Part shown: piece by piece, positions 43,672 through 51,112 of the stretch
Layout of the letters: each line of letters opens with the position of its first letter
Position numbering within the stretch: the stretch's first letter is position 1
Assembly: GCF_937123735.1 (NCBI RefSeq)
Contig: NZ_CAKZKL010000038.1
Span: forward strand, 1 to 51,112
Length of the DNA: 51,112 bases
DNA from: an uncultured Lentibacter sp.
GTDB taxonomy: Bacteria; Pseudomonadota; Alphaproteobacteria; Rhodobacterales; Rhodobacteraceae
Reading direction: 5' to 3'
Notes under the pieces: generated by a model
What the model saw: only the letters and a program-made list of their open reading frames with translations
Database searches by the model: none
Told to the model about the DNA's origin: nothing
Position numbers and translations under genes: made by a program

Positions 43672-45003
43672 ATGAGCATCACCTATCTCAAACAGGGCAA
43701 ACCCGCTGCCGCCCGCGCCGAAGACGACGCACAGGTCGCCAATGCGGTTGCCGCCACGCTGAAAGATATCGAGGCCCGCGGCGATGCGGCGGTGCGCGAG
43801 CTGGCCAACAAGTTTGACGGCTATGACCGCGAGACATACCGTCTCTCAGAGGCCGAGATCGAAGAGATCATCGCGCAGGTCACGCCGCAGGAAATGGCCG
43901 ATCTCAAGTTCGCCCAGGAGCAGGTCCGCAACTTCGCGCAGGCGCAGCGCGACTCCATGCTCGACATCGAGGTCGAGACGCTCCCTGGCGTGATCCTCGG
44001 GCACAAGAACATCCCCGTGCAGTCTGTCGGCTGCTATGTGCCGGGCGGCAAGTTTCCCATGGTGGCCTCCGCGCATATGTCTGTCGCCACCGCCTCTGTT
44101 GCGGGCGTGCCGCGCATCATCGCCTGCACCCCGCCTTTTAACGGCGTGCCAAACCCTGCCGTTATTGCGGCCATGCACCTTGGCGGCGCACATGAAATCT
44201 ATGTGCTCGGCGGCATTCAGGCTGTCGGCGCGATGGCGATCGGCACAGAGACAATCGACCCCGTGCATCTCCTCGTTGGCCCCGGCAACGCCTTTGTCGC
44301 CGAAGCCAAGCGCCAGCTCTTTGGCCGTGTGGGGATTGACCTCTTCGCGGGCCCGACCGAAACCATGGTGATTGCCGATGAAACAGGCGCCGATGCCGAG
44401 CTCTGCGCAACCGATCTGCTGGGGCAGGCAGAGCACGGCTACAACAGCCCCTGCGTTCTGCTCACCAACTCCGAGAAACTCGCGCGCGAAACCATGGCCG
44501 AAGTCGAGCGTATTCTCACGATCCTGCCCACAGCCGACACCGCGCGCAAAAGCTGGGAAGACTACGGCGAAGTCATTGTCTGTGACACCTATGAAGAGAT
44601 GCTTGAGGTGGCCGATGATATCGCCTCTGAGCACGTGCAGGTGATGACAGACCGCGACGACTGGTTCCTTGAGCATATGACCTGCTACGGCGCGCTTTTT
44701 CTCGGCGCGCGCACCAATGTCGCCAATGGCGATAAGGTCATCGGAACAAACCACACCCTGCCCACCAAGAAGGCAGGCCGCTACACAGGCGGTCTTTGGG
44801 TTGGCAAATTCCTCAAAACCCACAGCTACCAGCGCGTGCTCACAGATGAGGCGGCCACGATGATCGGCGAATACGGCTCGCGGCTCTGTATGCTCGAAGG
44901 CTTCGTGGGCCATGCCGAGCAGTGCAACATCCGCGTGCGCCGCTACGGCGGGCTCAACGTGCCTTACGGCGAAGGCGCGCCCTACCGCGATGCGGCGGAG
45001 TAA
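43672..45003 (+). CDS. HisD-family dehydrogenase (sulfopropanediol-dehydrogenase-like)
   Basis: Zinc- and NAD-dependent four-electron oxidation of a primary alcohol to a carboxylate is the reaction type of this family. The 443-residue protein keeps all histidinol-dehydrogenase active-site residues: zinc ligands Q252, H255 (GQAEHG), D354 (NGDKV) and H414 (FVGHAEQ); the base pair E320-H321 (ASEHVQV); and H361 (TNHTLPT). Location in a catabolic locus with transporter and LacI argues against histidine biosynthesis. HpsN, which oxidises 2,3-dihydroxypropane-1-sulfonate in roseobacters, belongs to this branch, so a related diol or sulfonate is plausible. The RBS AAGGAAAAGAG is strong. Confidence 0.88.
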   Translation: MSITYLKQGKPAAARAEDDAQVANAVAATLKDIEARGDAAVRELANKFDGYDRETYRLSEAEIEEIIAQVTPQEMADLKFAQEQVRNFAQAQRDSMLDIEVETLPGVILGHKNIPVQSVGCYVPGGKFPMVASAHMSVATASVAGVPRIIACTPPFNGVPNPAVIAAMHLGGAHEIYVLGGIQAVGAMAIGTETIDPVHLLVGPGNAFVAEAKRQLFGRVGIDLFAGPTETMVIADETGADAELCATDLLGQAEHGYNSPCVLLTNSEKLARETMAEVERILTILPTADTARKSWEDYGEVIVCDTYEEMLEVADDIASEHVQVMTDRDDWFLEHMTCYGALFLGARTNVANGDKVIGTNHTLPTKKAGRYTGGLWVGKFLKTHSYQRVLTDEAATMIGEYGSRLCMLEGFVGHAEQCNIRVRRYGGLNVPYGEGAPYRDAAE

Positions 45004-45010
45004 CCTTCCG

Positions 45011-46063
45011 ATGGATCTGCAAACCCAAAACAAAGCCGTCATCGCGCCCCTCAGAGCCGCGATGTATGACTTTTCTGAAAGCGCTGTGCGCGCGGCCCTC
45101 TCTGCGGCTGCGGCGCCTGATGCGGTGTTTCACCATTGCCACCCGCTGGGAGACAGCACGGGGCCAGACGCGTTCTACGCGCGCGCCTATGCGCCGCTGC
45201 TAACGGCTTTCCCCGACCTTGAGCGCCGCGACTATATCGTCATGGCTGGCCCTGATGATGACGGGGCCGAATGGGTCGGCTGCGGCGGCTATTACTGCGG
45301 CACGTTCACCGCGCCTTGGCTCGACATTCCGCCCACAGGCCATATGGCGCATGTGCGCTTTCACGAGTTCTACCGCATGGAAGGCGGCAAGATTGTCGAG
45401 TTTCAGGCGATCTGGGATATCCCCGAGCTGATGATGCAGGCGCGCGCCTGGCCCATGGCCCCCTCGCTCGGCCGCGAGTGGAACGTGCCGGCACCCGCCA
45501 CAAACGATGGCATCCAGACCGCGCCCTACGATGTGGCGCAAAGCACAGCCTCCAAAGATCTGATCATTGACATGCTGGAGCATATGAAGCGCCACCCTTC
45601 CCAAGGCGGCCCAGACGTCATGGAAATGGAGCGCTTCTGGCATGAGCGCATGAGCTGGTATGGCCCCGCCGGTATTGGCACCGGGCGCGGCGTTTCAGGC
45701 TTTCGCAACTGGCATCAGATCCCCTTTCTCAACGGGATGCCCGACCGTGGCCAATATGTGGAAGACATCACCTATCACTTCTTTGGCGAGGGCAATTATG
45801 CCGCCGTAACGGGCTGGCCAAACATGATCCAGACGGTCACCCATGATGGCTGGATGGGCATCGCGCCTTCGGGCAAGAAAATCACCATGCGCAGCCTCGA
45901 TTTTTGGCGGCTGGAGAACGGCAAGATCCGCGAAAACTGGGTCCTTGTTGATCTTTTGCACGCCTATGAGCAGCTCGGCGTTGATGTCTTTGCGCGCCTG
46001 CGGGAATTCAATAAGGTGCGCCACATCGCCCCTCTGAACATTCCGACAGGACAAAACCAATGA
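45011..46063 (+). CDS. Two-domain SnoaL/NTF2-like protein
   Basis: A 350-residue tandem SnoaL-like protein. The first half has RFHEFYRMEGGKIVEFQAIWDIPELMMQ and the second WYGPAGIGTGRGVSGF, GWPNMIQTVTHDGWMGIAPSGKKI and LDFWRLENGKIRENWVLVDLLHAYEQLGVDVFARL. These segments align with the divergently encoded 37310-38314 protein, showing a duplication within the locus. Polar residues inside the cone (W, H and D/E in FHEFYR, WHERMSW) are candidates for catalysis. ATG 45011 begins 7 bp after the HisD-like stop codon, and the gene overlaps the SDR gene by four bases. Confidence 0.82.
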   Translation: MDLQTQNKAVIAPLRAAMYDFSESAVRAALSAAAAPDAVFHHCHPLGDSTGPDAFYARAYAPLLTAFPDLERRDYIVMAGPDDDGAEWVGCGGYYCGTFTAPWLDIPPTGHMAHVRFHEFYRMEGGKIVEFQAIWDIPELMMQARAWPMAPSLGREWNVPAPATNDGIQTAPYDVAQSTASKDLIIDMLEHMKRHPSQGGPDVMEMERFWHERMSWYGPAGIGTGRGVSGFRNWHQIPFLNGMPDRGQYVEDITYHFFGEGNYAAVTGWPNMIQTVTHDGWMGIAPSGKKITMRSLDFWRLENGKIRENWVLVDLLHAYEQLGVDVFARLREFNKVRHIAPLNIPTGQNQ

Positions 46064-46824
46064 CCCTTCCCAAAACCCCCTCCATGAACCTTGCTGGCAA
46101 GCGCGCCCTCGTCACAGGCGCATCCTCTGGCATAGGTCAGGGCTGTGCTGTGGCGCTGGCCGAGGCGGGGGCGCATGTGGTCTGCTCCGCGCGCGGCGTG
46201 GCGCGGCTCGATGAGACAGTGGCCGCAATGGCCGCCGAGGGCTGGTCAGCCGAAGCGCTGGCGCTTGATGTGTCCGATCTCGGGGCTATCGAAGCTGCTC
46301 TGGAAAGCCAAGCGCCCTTTGACATCATCGTCAACGCCGCCGGCTACGCCAAGCACGGCCCCGCCACCGAGACAGAGCCGGCCGACTTTGACGCCGTGAT
46401 GAACATCAACCTGCGCGGCGCATACTTTCTTTCGGCGTGGGCCGCGAAATCCATGCAAGCGGCCGGTATCGAAGGCAGCATCATTCACATCTCCTCCCAA
46501 ATGGGCCATGTCGGCGGGATAGACCGCGCCGTCTATTGCGCCTCCAAGTTTGGGCTGGAAGGCATGGTCAAGGCCATGGCCATCGAATGGGGCAAATCGC
46601 GCATCCGTATCAATACGATCTGCCCCACCTTCATCCGCACACCGCTGACCGAACCAACCTTCGCAGACCCTGCCCGCGTGGCGTGGATCGAGGAAAAGAT
46701 CAAGCTGGGCCGTGTCGGGGCGGTCGAAGATATCATGGGCGCTGTGCTTTACCTTGCCTCGCCCGCTTCGGCGCTGGTCACGGGCACATCGCTCCTCGTG
46801 GACGGAGGTTGGACAGCCGACTGA
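46060..46824 (+). CDS. Short-chain dehydrogenase/reductase family oxidoreductase
   Basis: A 254-residue classical SDR: cofactor motif TGASSGIGQG (about 19-28), NAAGYAKHGP, catalytic serine in IIHISSQMGHVGG and YCASK (about 161-165), and the C-terminal SALVTGTSLLVDGGW typical of FabG-like polyol and sugar dehydrogenases. SARGVAR after strand 2 with an arginine suggests NADP could be accepted. In this locus it would oxidise a secondary alcohol of the imported compound or its product. An internal ATG at 46084 (MNLAGKRAL) is an alternative start. Its TGA overlaps the LacI ATG. Confidence 0.9.
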   Translation: MTLPKTPSMNLAGKRALVTGASSGIGQGCAVALAEAGAHVVCSARGVARLDETVAAMAAEGWSAEALALDVSDLGAIEAALESQAPFDIIVNAAGYAKHGPATETEPADFDAVMNINLRGAYFLSAWAAKSMQAAGIEGSIIHISSQMGHVGGIDRAVYCASKFGLEGMVKAMAIEWGKSRIRINTICPTFIRTPLTEPTFADPARVAWIEEKIKLGRVGAVEDIMGAVLYLASPASALVTGTSLLVDGGWTAD

Positions 46825-47843
46825 TGCCGCAGTTCAAAGTCACCTCTGCCGAAGTGGCCGCCAAGGCGGGCGTCAGCCAGTCTGCCGTGAGCCGTGTCTT
46901 TACGCCGGGCGCTTCGGCTTCCGCGCGGACGGCAGAAAAGGTGCGCAAGGCCGCCAAGGAGCTGGGCTATCGCCCCAATGTTCTGGCGCGCGCCATGGTC
47001 TCGGGCAAAAGCCGTATCATTGGGCTGGTGGTGGCCTATCTTGACAACCAGTTTTACCCCGTTGCCCTTGAGCGCCTCTCCAATGCGTTGCAGGCAGAGG
47101 GCTATCATGTGCTGATCTTCATGGCCTCGCAAACTGCGGGTGATATCGACGGTGTGGTGGCCGAAATCCTCGATTATCAGGTGGATGGCATCGTCGCCGC
47201 CTCTGTTGCGCTCTCCTCTGATCTCACGGCGCGCTGCGCCGCTGCCGGTGTGCCGCTCGTGCTCTTCAACCGCGACCAAGACAGCGCCGAAATCTCCGCT
47301 GTCACGTCAGACAACGTGGCTGGCGGGCGCAAGGCGGCCGAGTTCCTCCTCGCCGCTGGCCATAGCAAAATCGGCTATATCGCGGGCTGGGAAGGCGCTT
47401 CCACGCAACGGGACCGCGAGTTTGGCTTTACAGAGGCTCTGGCAGAAGCGGGCCTGTCGCTGCACAGCCGCGAAGTGGGCCAATACACCATGCAGGGCGC
47501 GCGCGAGGCGACCCTGCGGATGTTTGCGAGCGATGGCCCCGAAGCTGTCTTCGTCGCCAATGATCACATGGCCTTCGCCGTGATGGATGCGCTGCGCTAC
47601 GAGCTGGGCCTCTCTATCCCTCAGGATGTCTCGGTCATCGGCTATGATGACGTGCCAATGGCCGCCTGGCCGGCCTATAGCCTCACAACTGTGCGCCAGC
47701 CCGCCAATCGCATGGTTGCGCAAACCGTTTCGCTTCTGCTCAGCCAGGTCGAAGATCACACAGCCGCGCCCCAACAAGTCCGTATTGACGGCCCGCTTGT
47801 CGTGCGCGGCTCAGCCAAATTGCCCAAAGGACAAACCCCATGA
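46824..47843 (+). CDS. LacI-family transcriptional regulator of the SnoaL/ABC cluster
   Basis: A 339-residue LacI-family repressor: helix-turn-helix VTSAEVAAKAGVSQSAVSRVFTPGASAS (about 6-33), hinge LGYRPNVLARAMVSGKS, then a two-lobe effector domain with LFNRDQDS and SVIGYDDVPMAAWPAYSLTTVRQP. It is embedded in the operon, overlapping the SDR (TGATG) and the next SnoaL-like gene (ATGA), so it would be co-regulated with its targets. The paired TTGCA...TGCAA operators at 38341-38411 are the obvious binding sites, being CG-centred as usual for this family. The effector is unknown. Confidence 0.92.
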   Translation: MPQFKVTSAEVAAKAGVSQSAVSRVFTPGASASARTAEKVRKAAKELGYRPNVLARAMVSGKSRIIGLVVAYLDNQFYPVALERLSNALQAEGYHVLIFMASQTAGDIDGVVAEILDYQVDGIVAASVALSSDLTARCAAAGVPLVLFNRDQDSAEISAVTSDNVAGGRKAAEFLLAAGHSKIGYIAGWEGASTQRDREFGFTEALAEAGLSLHSREVGQYTMQGAREATLRMFASDGPEAVFVANDHMAFAVMDALRYELGLSIPQDVSVIGYDDVPMAAWPAYSLTTVRQPANRMVAQTVSLLLSQVEDHTAAPQQVRIDGPLVVRGSAKLPKGQTP

Positions 47844-48814
47844 AAGGCTTCTCAAACCGCTTCACCGATTTCCCCGATTACATTATCGGCATCACCAAGG
47901 AAATCTGGGAAGACCGTGGCATCGCCACGCTGCACGAATACTACGCGCCTGACATCCCCGTGCGCTCGCCCGCCTCTGTGGTGAAGGGCAACCAAGGCGT
48001 GATCGCCGCCACAATGGCCACCCTGCACGAGTTCCCCGACCGCACGCTCTTTGGCGAAGATGTGATCTGGTCAGGCACACCGGAGGAGGGGATGCTTTCG
48101 TCGCACCGCCTGCACTCCACAGCGACCCACGCCAATGATGGTGTCTACGGCAAGGCCACGGGCAAGCGCCTGAGCTACCGCATCATCGCCGACTGCCACG
48201 CCATCAACAATCAGATCAACGACGAATGGCTGATCCGCGACCAAGGCGCAATCGTGCGTCAGCTCGGCTGGGAGCCGAAGGCCTATGCCCGCGACCTCAT
48301 CGCGCGGGAAGGTGGCCCTGAGAGTTGCGTGCAACCCTTCACCCCCGCGATCGACATTGAAGGCCCCTACAAGGGGCGCGGCAATGACAACGCATGGGGC
48401 GCAAAATACGCCGACATTCTCACCCGCATCATGAACGCCGATTTCACCGTGATCCCGAAGGAATATGACCGTGGTGCAAACCTTGAATACGCGGGTGGAG
48501 TCTCGGCCCTCAGCCATGACGGGGCAGACAAGTTCTGGATGGGCCTGCGCGCCTCCTTCCCGAACGCCAAGTTCACCATCGAGCACCAGATCGGCCGGGA
48601 TGATGCCATGATGCCGCCCCGCGCCGCCATCCGCTGGAGCCTGCACGGCAAGCACGACGGCTGGGGCATCTACGGCGAGCCGACAGGCGCTGAGGTCTAC
48701 ATCATGGGCGCAAGCCACGCAGAGTTTGGCCCTTGGGGCCTGCGCCGCGAATACACGCTTTATGATGAAACCTCGGTCTGGAAACAGATCCTGCTCAAAA
48801 CAGGCGCTCTCTGA
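47840..48814 (+). CDS. Two-domain SnoaL/NTF2-like protein, divergent member
   Basis: A 324-residue protein again built from two SnoaL/NTF2-like halves. The first (about 1-150) has LHEYYAPDIPVRSPASVVKGNQGVIAATMATLHEFPDRTLFGEDVIW, a clear SnoaL-type opening, and INDEWLIRDQGAIVRQLGW. The second (about 190-320) has IMNADFTVIPKEYDRGANLEY and SHAEFGPWGLRREYTLYDETSVWKQIL. It is less similar to the other three family proteins than they are to each other. It overlaps lacI by four bases and a 30-codon ORF by one. Function unknown. Confidence 0.8.
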   Translation: MKGFSNRFTDFPDYIIGITKEIWEDRGIATLHEYYAPDIPVRSPASVVKGNQGVIAATMATLHEFPDRTLFGEDVIWSGTPEEGMLSSHRLHSTATHANDGVYGKATGKRLSYRIIADCHAINNQINDEWLIRDQGAIVRQLGWEPKAYARDLIAREGGPESCVQPFTPAIDIEGPYKGRGNDNAWGAKYADILTRIMNADFTVIPKEYDRGANLEYAGGVSALSHDGADKFWMGLRASFPNAKFTIEHQIGRDDAMMPPRAAIRWSLHGKHDGWGIYGEPTGAEVYIMGASHAEFGPWGLRREYTLYDETSVWKQILLKTGAL

Positions 48815-48906
48815 TGCCACTCAAATCAAAATCTCTCAAACGCCGTCACGGCTATCTGGCGAGCCTGCGCGCGCGCCGGCTCAATCTGCATCCGCCCGGC
48901 TCCTAG
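48814..48906 (+). CDS. Candidate 30-residue basic peptide
   Basis: A short ORF whose ATG overlaps the preceding stop codon (TGATG), the same coupling used by true genes of this operon. The peptide is very basic (K/R/H about 12 of 30; LKRRHGYLASLRARR) and ends HPPGS. It has no detectable domain. It may be a real small protein, or chance in GC-rich DNA. Confidence 0.3.
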   Translation: MPLKSKSLKRRHGYLASLRARRLNLHPPGS

Positions 48907-48961
48907 CGCAGCCTTGTGCAGACAGACCAAACGAGACATTTTGAAAGAGTAGGACACCACA

Positions 48962-49927
48962 ATGACACCCCAAGAGATGGAAGCCCGCATCGTTCGCTAT
49001 GGCGACTTGCAGCCTTGCAAAACCGCCTTCATCGACGCCCACACGCCGGGCTCTGATCAGAAAGAAAACTTCACAATCATCGGTGGCGGCGTGTCTGAAA
49101 GCCCCGACCAACATGTCCACATCAGCATCCCGCACGGCTTCAACATCGGTGCCGCAGGCCAGCCGCCGCGGGTGACAAACTCGCTCCACGATCATCACAC
49201 CGCAGAGGCTTTCTTTGTGTTGTCTGGAAAGTGGCGCTTCTTCTGGGGGCGCTGGGGAGATGCGGGTGAAGTGACGCTTGAAAAGGGCGATATCTTCAAC
49301 ATCCCCACAGGTATCTTCCGTGGCTTTGAAAACATCGGTGACGATTACGGTATGATCATGGCCATTCTTGGCGGTGATGATGCTGGCGGCGGTGTCATGT
49401 GGGCACCGCAGGTAATTGAGAACGCAGCCGACCACGGCCTCATCCTTGGCGAAAACGGCAAGCTCTATGACACCAAACGCCAGCAAAAGCTGCCCGAAGG
49501 GGTCAAACCCATGCCCGTGATGTCGCCCGAAGAGCTGGCCAAACGCCCCGAGCCGACCACGGCCGAGGTGTTGCCCAACCATGTGGCGCGCTACTGGGAC
49601 ATGGTCGCGCTGGCCGACCGTCAGCCCTGCAAAGTCATTGGCGAAAAGGGCCTTTTGCGCGATAGACCCGGCTTTGAGGTTGATTTCATCACCCGTGGCA
49701 GCGCCACAGCGGCCAAGCATTCTCACACGCGCCCCTCGGTGCTCATGCCCGTCACGGGCCACTGGCGCGTGGAGTGGGACGGCGGCCAGGCAACTCTCGC
49801 TCCGGGCGATACCATGTCCGTGCCCGAAAATCTCGCACACTCTGCCGTGCCCTCTATGACAGGCGACGCCGCGCTTTATCACATCGTCGCCACTGACGAC
49901 CCCGCCGGCAAGACCTGGCAGGGCTAA
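48962..49927 (+). CDS. Cupin-domain protein, bicupin-like
   Basis: A 321-residue protein with two cupin-like barrels. The first (about 70-125) has DHHTAEAFFVLSGKWRFFWG, giving H-x-H-x5-E/F-type metal ligands with the glycine of motif 1, and GDIFNIPTGIFRGFENIG as motif 2. The second (about 240-305) has AKHSHTRPSVLMPVTGHWRVEWDGG and GDTMSVPENLAHSAV. Cupins of this sort can be dioxygenases, isomerases or lyases; the specific reaction is unknown. It lies 55 bp after the small basic ORF and 37 bp before the MetE-like gene, and may act on the product of the earlier enzymes. Confidence 0.8.
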   Translation: MTPQEMEARIVRYGDLQPCKTAFIDAHTPGSDQKENFTIIGGGVSESPDQHVHISIPHGFNIGAAGQPPRVTNSLHDHHTAEAFFVLSGKWRFFWGRWGDAGEVTLEKGDIFNIPTGIFRGFENIGDDYGMIMAILGGDDAGGGVMWAPQVIENAADHGLILGENGKLYDTKRQQKLPEGVKPMPVMSPEELAKRPEPTTAEVLPNHVARYWDMVALADRQPCKVIGEKGLLRDRPGFEVDFITRGSATAAKHSHTRPSVLMPVTGHWRVEWDGGQATLAPGDTMSVPENLAHSAVPSMTGDAALYHIVATDDPAGKTWQG

Positions 49928-49964
49928 ACGCCACAGCAGCGCGCAAAGACTGAAAGGACAGGCC

Positions 49965-51086
49965 ATGACGATCAAGACAACCCATGTCGGCTCTCTGCCC
50001 CGCACGCAGGAGGTGGTGGATTTCATCTTTGCGCGTGAGCGTGGCGAGGCCTATGACCAAGCCGCCTTTGACGCCGCCATGACCGCCGCAGTGCGCGAAA
50101 CCGTGGCCAAGCAAAAGGCCGCAGGCGTCGATATTGTATCTGATGGCGAAACCTCCAAAATCAGCTACGCCACCTATGTCAAAGACCGCTACACAGGCTT
50201 TGACGGCGACAGCCCGCGCAACGCGCCTGCGGATTTGAAGATGTTTCCAAGCTTCCTTGAGCGCCTCGCCAACGATGGCGGCACGCCACAATACGCGCGC
50301 CCCATGTGTGTGGGCGAGGTAAAGTCAAAGGGGCAAGGCGAGCTGGAAAAGGACATCGCCAATCTCAAAGGCGCAATGGCCCATCACGGTATCGCAGGCG
50401 GCTTCATGAATGCCGCCTCGCCGGGTGTGATCTCGCTCTTTTTGCAGAACGATCACTATAAATCCCGCGAGGCCTATCTCGCCGCGCTGGCCGATGCGAT
50501 GAAGGATGAATACGAAACCATCGTCGCCGCTGGCCTCGACTTGCAGCTCGACTGCCCCGATCTGGCGCTCAGCCGCCATATGCTTTTCACCGAGCTGACG
50601 GATGAAGAGTTCATCAAGGTTGCCGCTAGCCATGTCGAGGCCCTGAATCATGCGTTGCAAAATGTGCCTGCCGAGAAGGTGCGCGTGCACATCTGCTGGG
50701 GCAACTACGAAGGCCCGCACTGCTGCGACATCCCCATGAGCAAGATGTTTGACACGCTCATGAGCACCGATGCGCGCTATGTGCTGTTTGAAACCTCCAA
50801 CCCGCGCCATGGCCACGAATGGGCGGTCTTCCGCGACCGCAAGGCCGATATCCCTGACGATAAGGTGCTTGTCCCCGGTGTGGTCGATACCACCACAAAC
50901 TTTGTCGAACACCCCGAACTTGTGGCCGAGCGCATCCGCCGCTTTGTCGATATCGTCGGTCAGGAGCGGGTTATTGCCGGCTCTGACTGCGGCTTTGGAA
51001 CCTTTGCCGGCTTTGGCGCGGTCGATCCTGCGATTGCCTATGCCAAACTGGAAGCCCTGTCAGAGGGGGCTGCGCGCGTCACATGA
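49965..51086 (+). CDS. Stand-alone MetE-catalytic-domain protein (cobalamin-independent methionine synthase II family)
   Basis: A 373-residue TIM-barrel zinc protein equal to the C-terminal catalytic half of MetE. It opens with the family motif TTHVGSLPR (5-13). The zinc ligands of MetE are conserved: H242 and C244 (VHICWGN), E276 (LFETSNP) and C342 (GSDCGFGT). The N-terminal half of true MetE is missing, so folate-dependent methionine synthesis is unlikely. Relatives include methyltransferases that use small methyl donors, and epoxyalkane:coenzyme M transferase, a C-S bond-forming enzyme of about this length. In this locus a methyl-transfer or C-S-cleavage step on the substrate is suggested. 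It overlaps the next gene by ATGA. Confidence 0.85.
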   Translation: MTIKTTHVGSLPRTQEVVDFIFARERGEAYDQAAFDAAMTAAVRETVAKQKAAGVDIVSDGETSKISYATYVKDRYTGFDGDSPRNAPADLKMFPSFLERLANDGGTPQYARPMCVGEVKSKGQGELEKDIANLKGAMAHHGIAGGFMNAASPGVISLFLQNDHYKSREAYLAALADAMKDEYETIVAAGLDLQLDCPDLALSRHMLFTELTDEEFIKVAASHVEALNHALQNVPAEKVRVHICWGNYEGPHCCDIPMSKMFDTLMSTDARYVLFETSNPRHGHEWAVFRDRKADIPDDKVLVPGVVDTTTNFVEHPELVAERIRRFVDIVGQERVIAGSDCGFGTFAGFGAVDPAIAYAKLEALSEGAARVT

Positions 51087-51112
51087 ACGACTCTCTGCTC
51101 ACCCTCTTGAAA
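51083..51112 (+). CDS. Start of a further operon gene, truncated by the window edge
   Basis: ATG 51083 overlaps the MetE-like stop codon (ATGA) and opens a frame, MNDSLLTLLK, that runs out of the window. The overlap pattern matches the rest of the operon, so the cluster probably continues to the right. No function can be given. Confidence 0.55.
   Translation, partial: MNDSLLTLLK

Noticed and set aside
43672..45003. Histidine-biosynthesis hisD
   Set aside because: No his genes are nearby; the gene is in a transporter-linked catabolic operon with a LacI regulator.
48814..48906. Ribosomal protein L34 (KRRHG motif)
   Set aside because: Only a short basic stretch is similar; the rest of the L34 sequence and its usual rnpA neighbour are absent.
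49965..51086. Methionine synthase MetE
   Set aside because: It has only the catalytic half (373 residues against about 750) and sits in a catabolic operon.

Overview
The window looks like a high-GC alphaproteobacterial chromosome, most likely Rhodobacterales (roseobacter/Rhodobacter group). The evidence is a RpoE-ChrR singlet-oxygen sigma/anti-sigma pair next to a cyclopropane/furan-fatty-acid type operon, a SmoEFGK/MtlK polyol system, a sitABCD operon behind a Mur-like box, and a lone XdhC. All assignments come from reading the sequence and recalled family knowledge; no database search was run.

Layout. (1) 1-2.2 kb: the edge of an integrated element, with a small membrane ORF, a strong terminator and a P4-type tyrosine integrase. 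(2) 2.2-9.8 kb, minus strand: a polyol operon of LacI regulator, binding protein, two permeases, ATPase, mannitol 2-dehydrogenase and a P-loop sugar kinase. (3) 9.9-18.7 kb, minus strand: a ROK repressor, a PfkB fructokinase, then gap-zwf-edd-eda-pgi, an Entner-Doudoroff operon. Blocks 2 and 3 together spell a route from external mannitol/sorbitol to fructose, fructose-6-P, glucose-6-P, 6-phosphogluconate, KDPG, pyruvate and glyceraldehyde-3-P. No 6-phosphogluconolactonase gene is present in the operon. (4) 18.9-23.5 kb: SelO AMPylase, an RTX-repeat protein, XdhC and an SDR. (5) 23.6-27.1 kb: SitABCD manganese/iron ABC importer. (6) 27.2-34.8 kb: chrR-rpoE, divergent from a seven-gene lipid operon (FAD oxidoreductase, DUF1365, CFA-synthase family, chalcone-isomerase-like, MFS, DUF3833, SDR). 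Two RpoE-like promoters sit in the divergent gap. (7) 34.8-36.3 kb: an ArsR regulator and a DUF318-type permease behind a perfect 16-bp palindrome.

(8) 36.4 kb to the right edge is the most unusual part: a divergent catabolic locus with its own LacI regulator and a CUT1-type ABC importer. It carries four NTF2/SnoaL-like proteins (about seven domains), a HisD-family dehydrogenase of the type used for dihydroxypropanesulfonate, an amidohydrolase/lactonase, an SDR, a two-domain cupin protein and a stand-alone MetE-catalytic-domain protein. The genes are packed with ATGA/TGATG overlaps. Two inverted copies of a 15-16 bp LacI-type operator sit in the divergent promoter. I do not recognise this combination as a described pathway. 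The gene set suggests uptake and oxidation of a small polar polyol-, lactone- or sulfur-containing compound, with the MetE-like protein handling a methyl or C-S step. The substrate cannot be read from the sequence.

Regulation visible in the DNA: paired LacI-type sites for the polyol operon and its regulator, a GTTAGCGCTAAC palindrome before gap, a 29-bp palindrome before the ROK gene, a Mur-like box before sitA, the two RpoE-like promoters, the ArsR palindrome, and the paired operators of the SnoaL cluster. Intercistronic hairpins follow both ABC binding-protein genes.
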